NCBI GenBank assembly: GCA_025464625.1
Contig: JAOAUZ010000001.1
Span: 650,848-714,847 of the forward strand
Direction of reading: 5' to 3'
DNA length: 64,000 nt
DNA from: Rickettsiales bacterium
GTDB taxonomy: Bacteria > Pseudomonadota > Alphaproteobacteria > Rickettsiales > SXRF01
The position numbers were made by a program, and so were the translations under genes. Shown piece by piece: positions 36,083 through 45,306 of this stretch. Numbering within the stretch: the first letter of the stretch is position 1; each line of letters opens with the position of its first letter. The notes beneath the pieces are model-generated. The model was not told the DNA's origin, did no database searches, and saw only the letters and a list, made by a program, of their open reading frames with translations.

Positions 36083-37276
36083 ATGATGGGTATGGTCATA
36101 CGAAAATTATATGCTGCAAAATTTCTATTTTCTGTTTTGTTTTACGGAACAGCAATTTTTATTGCGTTTGGCAACCACGCAAATGCTGCAGACTATGGGC
36201 AATTATCCAATGGTCGACATGTAAAGATCAAAGGAAGTGAAGTGTTATCAATAGATTCAAACCCATTAAAACTTAGTCGCAATTATAAAACATTAATGGG
36301 CAGTGATACCAGTGTTGAGCTTATGTTGGGCGATGTCACGCCACTACATAAGGTATACGCCAATACACTGGTTGGTCGAGCGATGTATGATGATTCTGAT
36401 TTTAACGCTAATAACTTTCATGAAACGATTGGTTTATTTAAATCAAACCAGCGTTGGTCAGTTGGAGGAGAAGGTCGTTTTGATTATGACACAGCAAGAA
36501 CTAGTGAAATAACTACATTCGGAGTAGCTGTTCCAAATGTCAGGCGTACAGGAATGTCAATTTCTCCGCAGCTTTCATTTGCTCCAAATTCTATTGAAAA
36601 ATTCTCTATAAATAGCAATTTATTAAAATCAAAATATAATAACGCTGCCTTTACAGATTATAAGCTATTTTCAGTAGCTCCGTCATATTCCTACAATTTT
36701 GATCCTAATAATTCTGGGGTTTTTATAATTAATCTTCAACGTTATCAAGCTGATGGTGGCAATAAGGCGAGAACTGATAATATGGGGCCATCATTCGGAT
36801 GGCTATCCACAATAAATCAAAAGTTCAGCACTAAAATAACTGCTGGTATAGAGAATTCAAAACAGACCTCTAATACAAACCTCTCTGATAAAACAAGAAT
36901 AAATTACGTTTTCTCTGCTGGAGCAATTTTCAAGGGTGACCAAGACAATGCAAGCTTCACAGCATCTCGTTCGCAGCAGCCGTTTGGAAATGGAAGCTCA
37001 TCACTTCTAACATCATTTGATGTGAGCGAAGCTTATTCTTTAAATAAAAAAGTTACACTTAATGCCAACTCAAATTATAGTTTTACAGATTATTCATCGC
37101 AGTCAGGAACTAATCTCGATAGTCAATTCAGAGCATCTGGCGGTGTGGATTATAATCCACTGGATGAGCTTGGTTTTACTACTAAATACCAATATACTAA
37201 TCAGAAACTAACTGGCACATCTGCTAGGGTCAAAGAACAACTCGTGTTAGTAGGCATAAAAGTTTCTGTTGATTAA
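36083..37276 (+). CDS. Outer-membrane beta-barrel protein of the EPS locus
   Basis: A 397-residue protein with a signal peptide (cleavage near NANA-A, about residue 36) and a mature part made of alternating beta strands (RWSVGGEGRFDYDTART, NLQRYQADGGNKARTDNMGPSFGWLSTI, KVTLNANSNYSFTDY, LGFTTKYQYTNQKL). This fits the large barrel found beside Wza-like genes in exosortase polysaccharide loci, which may be the outer-membrane pore. The ATG directly follows the previous stop, so the genes are coupled. A 171-bp non-coding gap follows. Confidence 0.8.
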   Translation: MMGMVIRKLYAAKFLFSVLFYGTAIFIAFGNHANAADYGQLSNGRHVKIKGSEVLSIDSNPLKLSRNYKTLMGSDTSVELMLGDVTPLHKVYANTLVGRAMYDDSDFNANNFHETIGLFKSNQRWSVGGEGRFDYDTARTSEITTFGVAVPNVRRTGMSISPQLSFAPNSIEKFSINSNLLKSKYNNAAFTDYKLFSVAPSYSYNFDPNNSGVFIINLQRYQADGGNKARTDNMGPSFGWLSTINQKFSTKITAGIENSKQTSNTNLSDKTRINYVFSAGAIFKGDQDNASFTASRSQQPFGNGSSSLLTSFDVSEAYSLNKKVTLNANSNYSFTDYSSQSGTNLDSQFRASGGVDYNPLDELGFTTKYQYTNQKLTGTSARVKEQLVLVGIKVSVD

Positions 37277-37447
37277 TAATCTGATTAATAAAAAACACTG
37301 TAGAAAATAACAATAAAATCTTGTAATTTCCTAGTGTATTTACTAGTCTGCGCCCAATTGCAGCGTGAATAATTGCCTACTTTCAAAACAATGTTTTTAT
37401 GGCATAGAGTTGCGCTCACTGCGCTTAAACTAATATAGGGTGACTAA

Positions 37448-39181
37448 ATGGAAGATATTTCTCTACAATATGTTTTAAAGGTACTGTTGAGGTGGAAAAA
37501 ATATTTTCTTATCGCGTTCTTTTCCCTATTTCTAATCACCATCATAATTGTGTTTCGTTGGTCAAACTATCGCTCAACTGCCACTGTGCAGATTGAACTT
37601 TCGACTGTGGCACAAAACATAGTAAATAATCCGAACGAAAGTCTTGTTACCCTTGCGGATCAGCGTATTAACCAGATTCAACAGAAGGTTACATCGTTAG
37701 AGTCTCTGGCGCAAATCATCAAAAAATTCAATCTTTATCCAAAAGAGGTTGATAACGTCCCGATCGCCAGCCTAACCAACATGATGCGTAAAAAAATAAA
37801 TTTAACGCTGATAAGTGGGACAATAGCAAACCCTGCGGCAGCGCAAAAACAAACTGCCGAACAGCTTTCCGCCATCGGATTTACCCTTAGCTTTGATTAC
37901 AAAGACGCACAGCTTGCACAACAAGTAACTGATGAATTAGTAACGCGTTTTCTTGATGAAGATCTGAAGATGCGCCACACACAGACAAAAGAAACATCTG
38001 ATTTTATTGCTGCGCAAATAACTGACATGGAAAAAAATATTGCCAGTCAGGAAGAATTAATTGCGAAGTTTCGCTCTGAACATGGCGAATCTGGTCCCGC
38101 AGCTTTGATGTTTAACCAGCAGTCTGTGACTAATATAGGAATGAATATTCAAACTATTGAGGCGCAAATTACCAGCAATGAAGGGTTACAAGGAACTCTA
38201 CGCGCTCAACTAGCCACTGTCCCACCTTATTCGCGTATTACATCAGATGGTAATGTAGTGACAACACCAGAAGCACAGCTCAAGTCTTTGGAAACACAAT
38301 ATGCAACCCTTACAAGTCAATATGGTTCAAAGCATCCTGATGTAGTAAAATTGCGGCGGCAAATAGCTGCTCTAAAGTCCGAAATAGGAGCTTCATCATC
38401 TGAAAATAGTGGTGAACTACAAAAACAAATCAATGATGTGAATACCAATCTGGCAGCAGCAAAGAAAACTCTGGGAACAAAACATCCTGATGTTCTGGCT
38501 TTGCAACGTAAGCTTGATTCACTGAAAGACAATTTAGCCAAACTTAACAAGAAAGATGAGCTAGAAGTAGATATTAAATCCGATGCCGATAACCCATCTT
38601 ATATTCAACTTGCAACTCAGCTAATGTCCGCTAAGGAGCAGTATAAATCTCTAATAGCCCAGCGCGATGAGTTGGTTGTTCAACGCAGCAAATATGAAAA
38701 AGCCGTAGCGCTAAACCCTTCCAATGAGCAGGAATTATCTAAATTAAGCCGTGACTATGAAAACGCCCAGTTGCGCTTCCGTGAGCTTAAGGAAAAGAAA
38801 ATGGCGGCTGATTTGAATGAACAGCTGGAACTAAGCAGAAAGGGGCAACGACTGGTTATAACCAATCCTCCAGAAGTATCCAATGATACACAACCAAGAC
38901 GCTTATTTATAATCATCGGTGGTTTGGTAATATCTGTGTTAGGCGGTATTGCCAGCGTGGTTATTGCAGAGTTTTTAACCCAAAATATCTATGGGGCAAA
39001 ACATCTTACGTCTTTGGTAGGAGTGATGCCACTCGCTGTAATCCCTCGCATTCTTTCGGAAGAAGAAAAAAACAGCAGCACCCAACTTGATTATCTTATA
39101 AAAAGATTTCCTGCACTTTTAAAAGTTTATGAATTTTATAATAAAAAAATTACTAATGTTAAATTATATCTAAGATCTTAG
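37448..39181 (+). CDS. Wzz/GumC-like polysaccharide chain-length determinant
   Basis: A 577-residue inner-membrane protein with membrane helices at about 18-36 and 480-505, framing a large periplasmic coiled-coil region, the Wzz/GumC layout. It would set polymer length and link the inner-membrane machinery to the Wza-like exporter. A module with GSKHPDVVKLRRQIAALKSEI (about residue 294) is repeated about 48 residues later as GTKHPDVLALQRKLDSLKDNL. The cytoplasmic tyrosine-kinase domain is absent from this chain and is encoded separately by the next gene. AGGGTGA is the ribosome-binding site. Confidence 0.9.
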   Translation: MEDISLQYVLKVLLRWKKYFLIAFFSLFLITIIIVFRWSNYRSTATVQIELSTVAQNIVNNPNESLVTLADQRINQIQQKVTSLESLAQIIKKFNLYPKEVDNVPIASLTNMMRKKINLTLISGTIANPAAAQKQTAEQLSAIGFTLSFDYKDAQLAQQVTDELVTRFLDEDLKMRHTQTKETSDFIAAQITDMEKNIASQEELIAKFRSEHGESGPAALMFNQQSVTNIGMNIQTIEAQITSNEGLQGTLRAQLATVPPYSRITSDGNVVTTPEAQLKSLETQYATLTSQYGSKHPDVVKLRRQIAALKSEIGASSSENSGELQKQINDVNTNLAAAKKTLGTKHPDVLALQRKLDSLKDNLAKLNKKDELEVDIKSDADNPSYIQLATQLMSAKEQYKSLIAQRDELVVQRSKYEKAVALNPSNEQELSKLSRDYENAQLRFRELKEKKMAADLNEQLELSRKGQRLVITNPPEVSNDTQPRRLFIIIGGLVISVLGGIASVVIAEFLTQNIYGAKHLTSLVGVMPLAVIPRILSEEEKNSSTQLDYLIKRFPALLKVYEFYNKKITNVKLYLRS

Positions 39182-39193
39182 TCAGGAAGCATT

Positions 39194-39985
39194 ATGGAAA
39201 AACTTGAAAAAGCACTGGCAAAAGCAAAGATACAGCGTGAAAAATACGCTAACGCACAGAAGACTGTGCGCAATACTCCAGAAAACGTAAACACTCCTCA
39301 ATACAGTAAAGTAATAGCTCCAAATTCAAATTTTATCGCCGTTGAAGAAGAGCATCTGGAAAAAAATCATATAATCTCTTACCGCACTCGTAGTGAAGAG
39401 TCTGATATATTCCGCATACTAAGAACACAAGTCTTGCAGATTATGAATCAATCTGGTCTTAGAACTCTTGGTATTACAAGCCCCAGATATGGCGACGGGA
39501 AAACTACCGTCGCTCTTAACCTTGCTGTTAGCATTGCTCAAGACCTGAAACAAACTGTTCTGCTAGTCGATATTGATTTGCGGAAGCCAGATATCACCAA
39601 ATATCTCGGCGTTGATGCCAAATTTGGTATCACAGATTATTGTTTATATAATACCCCAATTTCTGAATGTATTATTCGCCCATCATTTGAAAGGTTAAGT
39701 GTGCTGCCTGCTGGGTCTGCCTTAGACAACTCTTCAGAAGTTCTTGGTTCTCCAAGAATGGCACATCTTGCCGAAGAACTGAAAGATCGTTATGCGGACC
39801 GTCTGATAATATATGATATGCCACCAGTTCTGGCGCAAGATGACCCTATAGCATTTATTCCCAATATAGATGCATTTCTGCTGGTTATCCGCGATAGCTT
39901 CACACAAATAAGTGACATAAAACAAACAATGAATCTGTTATCTGGAGCGAACGTAATCGGCACTGTTCTTAACGATTATAATTGA
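39194..39985 (+). CDS. CpsD/BY-kinase-like P-loop ATPase without a tyrosine tail
   Basis: A 263-residue cytoplasmic P-loop protein of the BY-kinase/ParA-like family. Walker A is SPRYGDGKTT (Lys at about 104), Walker A' is VLLVDIDLRKPDITKYLG and Walker B is LIIYDMPPVLAQDD. It partners the Wzz-like protein 12 bp upstream to drive polymerisation and export. The tyrosine-rich C-terminal cluster that BY-kinases phosphorylate is missing: the chain stops at GTVLNDYN, with a single Tyr. It may therefore act mainly as an ATPase switch. The N-terminal LEKALAKAKIQREKYANAQ helix is typical of exosortase-locus versions. Confidence 0.88.
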   Translation: MEKLEKALAKAKIQREKYANAQKTVRNTPENVNTPQYSKVIAPNSNFIAVEEEHLEKNHIISYRTRSEESDIFRILRTQVLQIMNQSGLRTLGITSPRYGDGKTTVALNLAVSIAQDLKQTVLLVDIDLRKPDITKYLGVDAKFGITDYCLYNTPISECIIRPSFERLSVLPAGSALDNSSEVLGSPRMAHLAEELKDRYADRLIIYDMPPVLAQDDPIAFIPNIDAFLLVIRDSFTQISDIKQTMNLLSGANVIGTVLNDYN

Positions 39986-39990
39986 AATAG

Positions 39991-41127
39991 ATGAAAAAAA
40001 TTCTTTATCTTGTTCACGATCTTTCAGACCCAGCAGTATTTAAGCGCGTTAATATGCTCAAAGATGGCGGAGCAGAAATTTCTATTGCTGGCTTCAGACG
40101 AGTAGAAGAACCAATTTATAATCTTGCTGGCTGCAAAACTATAAATTTAGGACAAACCTATAATGCTGGATTTTTACAAAGACTATTATCTGTAGTCCGT
40201 GAAATAATTTTCTTAAAAAAATACCAATCTGTATTTTCTGATAATGATATAATAATTGCCCGCAATCTTGAGATGCTTGCCATTGGTGTACGAGTAAAAA
40301 AAATATTTAATGGTAAGCAGATATTAGTATATGAAAGCTTAGATATTCACCGCCTATTATTAAACAAAGGAATAATAGGAAAAATATTTAGAAAGCTTGA
40401 GGGGCATTTAACAAAAAAAGCATCGGCTCTTATCACCAGCTCTCCTGCATTTATTAGTGAGTATTTTGATCGCATCTCTGAAGTAAAACTGCCAACGATA
40501 TTAATCGAAAATAAAGTATATAATCCCGCCCTAGTGAACAATATTTCTGATACTATAAATATCCCGAAAAAGCCTTGGAAAATAGGGTGGTTTGGAGCGA
40601 TACGCTGCCGCAAAAGCCTAGATATTCTGACTCAACTGGTGAAGCAAAGCAATGGCAATATTGAAGTGATTATTCGCGGTCGCCCCTCCCTCGATCAATT
40701 TGATGATTTTTATAAATCAACCTCATCAATTTCAGGTCTAAAATTTTTAGGTGAATACAAAAATCCTGACGACCTCGCAGCGATATATAGCGAAGTACAT
40801 TTTACTTGGGCAATTGATATGTTCGAAGAAGGATTAAATTCTTCTTGGTTGCTACCCAACAGAATATACGAGGGTTGCCTTTATGGTTCTGTTCCAGTTG
40901 CAATATCAAATGTTGAAACTGGTCGCTTCATAAATAATCTAAAAATTGGCGCAAAAATTCTAGATGTAAATAGTGAATTTTTGGTAAACTTTTTTAGCGC
41001 ATTGACAGAAGAAAAATATCGTGAGATGAAGATAGCAGTTCAAAATATTTCGAAAGAAAGATGGATATATAGTACTAACGACTGTAGAAATTTTGTTACG
41101 CAATTAAGCTCGTTAAACAATAGCTGA
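39991..41127 (+). CDS. GT4-like glycosyltransferase
   Basis: A 378-residue GT-B fold protein. The N-terminus LYLVHDLSDPAVFKRVNMLKDGGAEISIAGFRR fits an acceptor domain; the C-terminal half has WKIGWFGAIRCRKSLDIL and a late SWLLPNRIYEGCLYGSVPVAISNVETGRF donor-binding block with its Glu. It likely adds one sugar of the repeat unit from the cytoplasmic side. It begins 5 bp after the preceding stop, inside the EPS operon. Confidence 0.82.
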   Translation: MKKILYLVHDLSDPAVFKRVNMLKDGGAEISIAGFRRVEEPIYNLAGCKTINLGQTYNAGFLQRLLSVVREIIFLKKYQSVFSDNDIIIARNLEMLAIGVRVKKIFNGKQILVYESLDIHRLLLNKGIIGKIFRKLEGHLTKKASALITSSPAFISEYFDRISEVKLPTILIENKVYNPALVNNISDTINIPKKPWKIGWFGAIRCRKSLDILTQLVKQSNGNIEVIIRGRPSLDQFDDFYKSTSSISGLKFLGEYKNPDDLAAIYSEVHFTWAIDMFEEGLNSSWLLPNRIYEGCLYGSVPVAISNVETGRFINNLKIGAKILDVNSEFLVNFFSALTEEKYREMKIAVQNISKERWIYSTNDCRNFVTQLSSLNNS

Positions 41128-41142
41128 TGGAGTTTATTTAAT

Positions 41143-42123
41143 ATGAGTTTTTTGGTTGTTATTCCATGTTTGAATGAAGAAAAGAATATAGAACGTCTTG
41201 TTCTACAGCTTCTTGATAACAACCAGAATTGTGAAATGAGGATTGTGATTGCTGACGGTGGTAGCGCTGACAAAACCAAGGAAATAGCCCAGTCTTTGGC
41301 TAAGAGACATAAAGAGGTTGTGTATTTATACAATCCGAAACGCTTGCAGAGTTCAGCGATTAATCTGGCGGTAGATAAGTTCTCTGGAGATGCCGAATTT
41401 CTAATCAGGATTGATGCGCACGCCAATTACCCAGATGATTATTGTAAGAAACTAATTGAAGAAGCAAAAAATACTAAAGCTGATTCTGTAGTTGTAATTA
41501 TGAAAACCGAAGGTGTTAATTATTTCCAGAAACAAATTGCCGCTGCTTCTAATTCAAAATTAGGAAATGGCGGTTCAGCACACCGCTCCATAGGTAGCAA
41601 AGGTCGGTGGATTGATCATGGACACCACGCTCTGATGCGAATGTTGGCATTTAAAGAGGTTGGCGGTTATGATGAGAATTTTTCTCATAATGAAGATGCT
41701 GAGTTAGATGTCCGACTTAAAAAATCTGGATTTAATATTTGGCTAACTGACAAAACATATATCGTCTACCACCCGCGCACCTCTCCTCTGGCTTTATTCA
41801 AGCAATATATTAATTATGGACGCGGTCGGGTAAGTAATTTATTAAAACATAAATCACGTCCTCGCCTCCGCCAACTATTGCCTGTGGCGGTTGCGCCAGC
41901 GTTTTTCTTAACCTTTATTGCTTTTTTATCACAGCTATGGCTGCTCGCCGTTCCCTTTGCCTTATGGGTGATGTTATGCGTTGTGTATAGTTCACTCATA
42001 ACAACTAGATCATCTGAGCTTAACGTTGCGCTAGTTGGGTTTGCTGCCATGATTATGCACATGTCTTGGTCACTTGGTTTCTGGGATGGGCTAGTAAGAA
42101 ATGTTGCATCAAACAAAAAATGA
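41143..42123 (+). CDS. Family 2 glycosyltransferase, ExoA-like
   Basis: A 326-residue GT2 enzyme resembling the succinoglycan glucosyltransferase ExoA: FLVVIPCLNEEKNIERLV, IADGGSADKTKEIAQSL, RIDAHANYP as the metal motif, GSKGRWIDHGHHALMRM, and NEDAELDVRLKKSGF. Two C-terminal membrane helices (about 240-300) anchor it. It overlaps the next gene by 4 bp (ATGA). Confidence 0.87.
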   Translation: MSFLVVIPCLNEEKNIERLVLQLLDNNQNCEMRIVIADGGSADKTKEIAQSLAKRHKEVVYLYNPKRLQSSAINLAVDKFSGDAEFLIRIDAHANYPDDYCKKLIEEAKNTKADSVVVIMKTEGVNYFQKQIAAASNSKLGNGGSAHRSIGSKGRWIDHGHHALMRMLAFKEVGGYDENFSHNEDAELDVRLKKSGFNIWLTDKTYIVYHPRTSPLALFKQYINYGRGRVSNLLKHKSRPRLRQLLPVAVAPAFFLTFIAFLSQLWLLAVPFALWVMLCVVYSSLITTRSSELNVALVGFAAMIMHMSWSLGFWDGLVRNVASNKK

Positions 42124-43040
42124 ACGAATTAAACACCACCAAAATTGCAGTTACGATATGTATCTGCACATTTCGCCGACTGCACATAGTTGAAACCTTG
42201 CATTCAATATTGCAGTTAGGCATAAATCCTCAGTGGGATGTACGAGTAATAGTTGCCGATAATGATGAAACTGACAGCGCAAGACAGATAGTTGATTCCG
42301 TCGCCATAGGGACAAAACTCCCCATAAAATACATTCACGCCCCTGCCCGTAATATATCAATTGCTCGCAATGCCTGCCTTGATTCAGCAACCACGCCACT
42401 AATTGCCTTCATTGATGATGATGAATTGGTAAGCACTGGCTGGCTAAAGGCAATATTGGAGAAATTGGAGAGTAGTAATGCTGATGCAATACTTGGTGCA
42501 GTAAAGGCTATTTATACAGAGGAATGTGATAATTGGCTGCGCGAAGGTGATTTTCTTTCTACTTATCCAGTATGGGTTGATGGTAAAATAATTACTGGCT
42601 ACGGTGGCAATGTTTTGATTAAACTTATAAAACCAGAATTACATAAAATTAGGTTCCGAGAAGATTTAGGAAAAACTGGTGGTGAAGACACAGTATATTT
42701 TTCTTCATTCTATAAAGCAGGTGGAATTATTGATTTTGCACCAGATGCTATTGTTACCGAAGTAATTACACCTGATAGAGCAAAATTTAGTTGGTTACTA
42801 AAAAGGCGTTTTCGTTCAGGACAAACACACGGTCTATTATTAATGGAACAAAATAATTATATTAATAATAAATTAAAAAATATAATAAAAACTACAGCAA
42901 AATTATTATTTTGTTTATTAGCTACATTGTTAAATTTTTTCCGTCCAATCAAAATGCGTGCTTGGCTACTTAGGGGTGCGCTTCATGCTGGGGTGATTGC
43001 GCGGTTGCTTGGCAAACGAGAGCTTATACAATATGGATAA
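42120..43040 (+). CDS. Family 2 glycosyltransferase, ExoM-like
   Basis: About 306 residues from the ATG at 42120, which overlaps the previous stop. GT2 features are VTICICTFRRLHIVETLHSI, IVADNDETDSARQIVD, ISIARNACLDSATTPLIAFIDDDEL with the DDD metal motif, and GGEDTVYF. It resembles ExoM of succinoglycan synthesis. A membrane-associated C-terminal helix (LLFCLLATLLNFF) is present. It overlaps the next gene by 8 bp. Confidence 0.86.
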   Translation: MNELNTTKIAVTICICTFRRLHIVETLHSILQLGINPQWDVRVIVADNDETDSARQIVDSVAIGTKLPIKYIHAPARNISIARNACLDSATTPLIAFIDDDELVSTGWLKAILEKLESSNADAILGAVKAIYTEECDNWLREGDFLSTYPVWVDGKIITGYGGNVLIKLIKPELHKIRFREDLGKTGGEDTVYFSSFYKAGGIIDFAPDAIVTEVITPDRAKFSWLLKRRFRSGQTHGLLLMEQNNYINNKLKNIIKTTAKLLFCLLATLLNFFRPIKMRAWLLRGALHAGVIARLLGKRELIQYG

Positions 43041-43980
43041 TACAATCCCAGATATATCCGTGGTTATCGCCAGCTACAATGTGGAACACTATATTGAGCA
43101 AGCTATAGAGAGTGCGCTAAATCAGCAGAACGTGAGTGTAGAAGTTATTGTGGTTGATGATTGTTCAACAGATAATACATGGTCCATTATTTGTGAAAAC
43201 ACAGATCCACGGGTAAAATATATTAGACTTGAAACCAATAAAGGACCGAGCATTGCGCGCAATACAGCTATAGCACTGGCAACTGGAAAATGGCTGGCAA
43301 TACTTGACGGTGACGATATTTTTCTACCCAACCGCCTTGCACGCTGTCTTGCACTTGCAAATAAAAATAATGCCGACATCGTAGTTGATAATCTTTTGAT
43401 ATATAGTGAGGAGAATCATAAAAAATTTCCAATGTTTCCTACTGATAGGTTTTCTGCAATGAAACGCCTTAATATTGCAACTTTTATTTTAGGTAAATTT
43501 TCTGGTTCAACCTATACTCTTGGGTATTTAAAACCATTATTTTCGCTAGATTTTTTACGCAAACATCAAATTACCTATGACACCAACCTCAGAATTGGTG
43601 AGGATTATATTTTTCTTGCTGAATCTCTGGCAAATGGTGCGGTTTGCGCTGTTGAACCAACTGCTGGTTATCAATATACAGTGCGTGCTGGTTCAATATC
43701 GCACAGGCTTTCCCTTACTGACATAAACCTTATGGTGGCAGCAGATAAGAAATTTATTGCAAAATATTCTCTTGATGCTGAGTCAATGAAAGCACAAAGA
43801 AAAAGAGAAGAATTCCTTAAAAAAGAATATTATCATCTGCTGCAGATAAACGCACTAAAACAAAAAAATATAATCGGTTTTCTACGAATGATATGGCGGC
43901 ATCCAATAGCTGTCCCACTTTTGCTGCGAACCTTACATACGCGAATAAAGCGTATCATTTCTAGCAATCGAGCCTTGTGA
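43033..43980 (+). CDS. Family 2 glycosyltransferase, ExoO-like
   Basis: About 315 residues from the ATG at 43033. GT2 motifs: ISVVIASYNVEHYIEQAI, VVDDCSTDNTW, ILDGDDIF. The GYLKPLFSLDFLRKHQITYDTNLRIGEDYIFLAESL block matches the paralogue at 28287-29255. It overlaps ExoM-like by 8 bp at the start, and its last 48 bp overlap the convergent acyltransferase gene, an unusually long tail-to-tail overlap. It likely adds a late sugar of the repeat unit. Confidence 0.86.
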   Translation: MDNTIPDISVVIASYNVEHYIEQAIESALNQQNVSVEVIVVDDCSTDNTWSIICENTDPRVKYIRLETNKGPSIARNTAIALATGKWLAILDGDDIFLPNRLARCLALANKNNADIVVDNLLIYSEENHKKFPMFPTDRFSAMKRLNIATFILGKFSGSTYTLGYLKPLFSLDFLRKHQITYDTNLRIGEDYIFLAESLANGAVCAVEPTAGYQYTVRAGSISHRLSLTDINLMVAADKKFIAKYSLDAESMKAQRKREEFLKKEYYHLLQINALKQKNIIGFLRMIWRHPIAVPLLLRTLHTRIKRIISSNRAL

Positions 43981-45087
43981 TAAACTTTTTCCCAAGCGCA
44001 TAAACGGCTGTTCCACATACTTACTAAGTAGCCATGCTGCAACGATAGATATTGGCAATAGCAACGCAAATAAAGCGATTGCAAAATATGCTGGTGATAA
44101 TGAAAATTGTTCAAGAATTGCCATTACTGCAATCATCACCATAAAATGAACAAGGTATAATGTATATGATATATGCCCAAAAAATAAGGCCCCGCGCGAG
44201 CGCATAACCGCTGCCACAACATCTTCAACTCCCCTGCCCTTAGATTCAGGATGACGTACAGCCAGAACGATATAAAACACTGTCATCCATACCGCTAATC
44301 CGATTAAACTATCCTTATGTAACAACAACAAAAATAACAATGCAATAACAGCAAACATCCGCATGGTTTTTAATTTCAACCATTTGTTATCTTCTACCAT
44401 CTTCATCCATACATAAAAACTGACTGCGCCAACTGCAAATAAATGTAGCTTATTACCTAAATATGCTGGGCTAAAATATCCTCCTGATATTAACAGAATT
44501 ATTGTAAATGCACACAATGTTAAAGCCGATATTGGTTTATCAATATTCCGCAATAAGAATAAAAACAGCGGTGCCAAAATATAGAACTGCCATTCCAGTG
44601 AAATACTCCATGCCTGCCCGACAAATGTATAGGCTGAGTAATTACTAATTTTTAGTGGGATTAAACCATGCAAGAGAGTCAGATGTGAAAAAATATTTAA
44701 GAAAAAATTGGATTCTGAATCTTCAATAATTGCCAGCCTAACTTCCTTCATTTCTGAAGGTGGAGCAGATTGCAATATATCTGCCATATACGGCAGCGCA
44801 GCTAGAGAAATCAATAACACTACAAAGAATGACGGGAATATGCGAAACCATCTTCGCGTTAGATATTGAGTGTATGATTCCGTACCAGTCGATAGAAGCA
44901 TTGCAATCACAAAACCGCTAAGGATGATGAATACATCAACTGCCTGAACATTCCATAGATCTTGACTCAATGGTCGTAATGAAAAACTGATAGTAGTTGT
45001 CCAATGTCCAATAACCACCCATAGTGCGAGAATACCACGCAACCCTTCAAATTCACTGATGGTAGGCATCTTCCTGATTTGCGACAT
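43933..45087 (-). CDS. Membrane acyltransferase (acyltransferase-3 / OafA family)
   Basis: A 384-residue protein with about ten membrane helices. FEGLRGILALWVVIGHW carries the family's conserved His, followed by VDVFIILSGFVIAMLL and RRWFRIFPSFFVVLL. The family moves acyl groups (acetyl, succinyl) onto exported glycans. It is the only minus-strand gene inside the EPS cluster and would decorate the polymer, as ExoZ or ExoH do in succinoglycan synthesis. Start is at 45087, with Met7 as an alternative. Confidence 0.88.
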   Translation of the reverse strand: MSQIRKMPTISEFEGLRGILALWVVIGHWTTTISFSLRPLSQDLWNVQAVDVFIILSGFVIAMLLSTGTESYTQYLTRRWFRIFPSFFVVLLISLAALPYMADILQSAPPSEMKEVRLAIIEDSESNFFLNIFSHLTLLHGLIPLKISNYSAYTFVGQAWSISLEWQFYILAPLFLFLLRNIDKPISALTLCAFTIILLISGGYFSPAYLGNKLHLFAVGAVSFYVWMKMVEDNKWLKLKTMRMFAVIALLFLLLLHKDSLIGLAVWMTVFYIVLAVRHPESKGRGVEDVVAAVMRSRGALFFGHISYTLYLVHFMVMIAVMAILEQFSLSPAYFAIALFALLLPISIVAAWLLSKYVEQPFMRLGKSLSQGSIARNDTLYSRM

Positions 45088-45155
45088 AATGACCTGCTAT
45101 GATACATTTCTTATGTATTATAATGAGTCATATTATGCTAGTGAAATTATCTTCT

Positions 45156-45215
45156 TGTCATTCTGAGCGTAGAGAAGAATCTCATGAGATGTTTTGCCTT
45201 CGGCTCAACATGACA
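45156..45215. repeat. Palindromic repeat element, TGTCAT-ended, upstream of the pyruvyltransferase-like gene
   Basis: A 60-bp element that begins TGTCATTCTGAGC and ends GGCTCAACATGACA, in the 219-bp gap between the divergent acyltransferase and pyruvyltransferase-like genes. It must share this gap with both promoters. Confidence 0.65.
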
Positions 45216-45306
45216 GAAATTCTCAGCATCTTGCAATGGTTATGAATTTAATTTATAGATATGTCGAATTACAAATAATAGGGTGGTGCGGGATTGGAAA
45301 TCGGCA

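Noticed and set aside
37400-37415. Sigma-54-like TGGCATAGAGTTGC before the Wzz-like gene
   Set aside because: GG and GC are separated by 9 bp, not 10, and sigma-54 is intolerant of that change.
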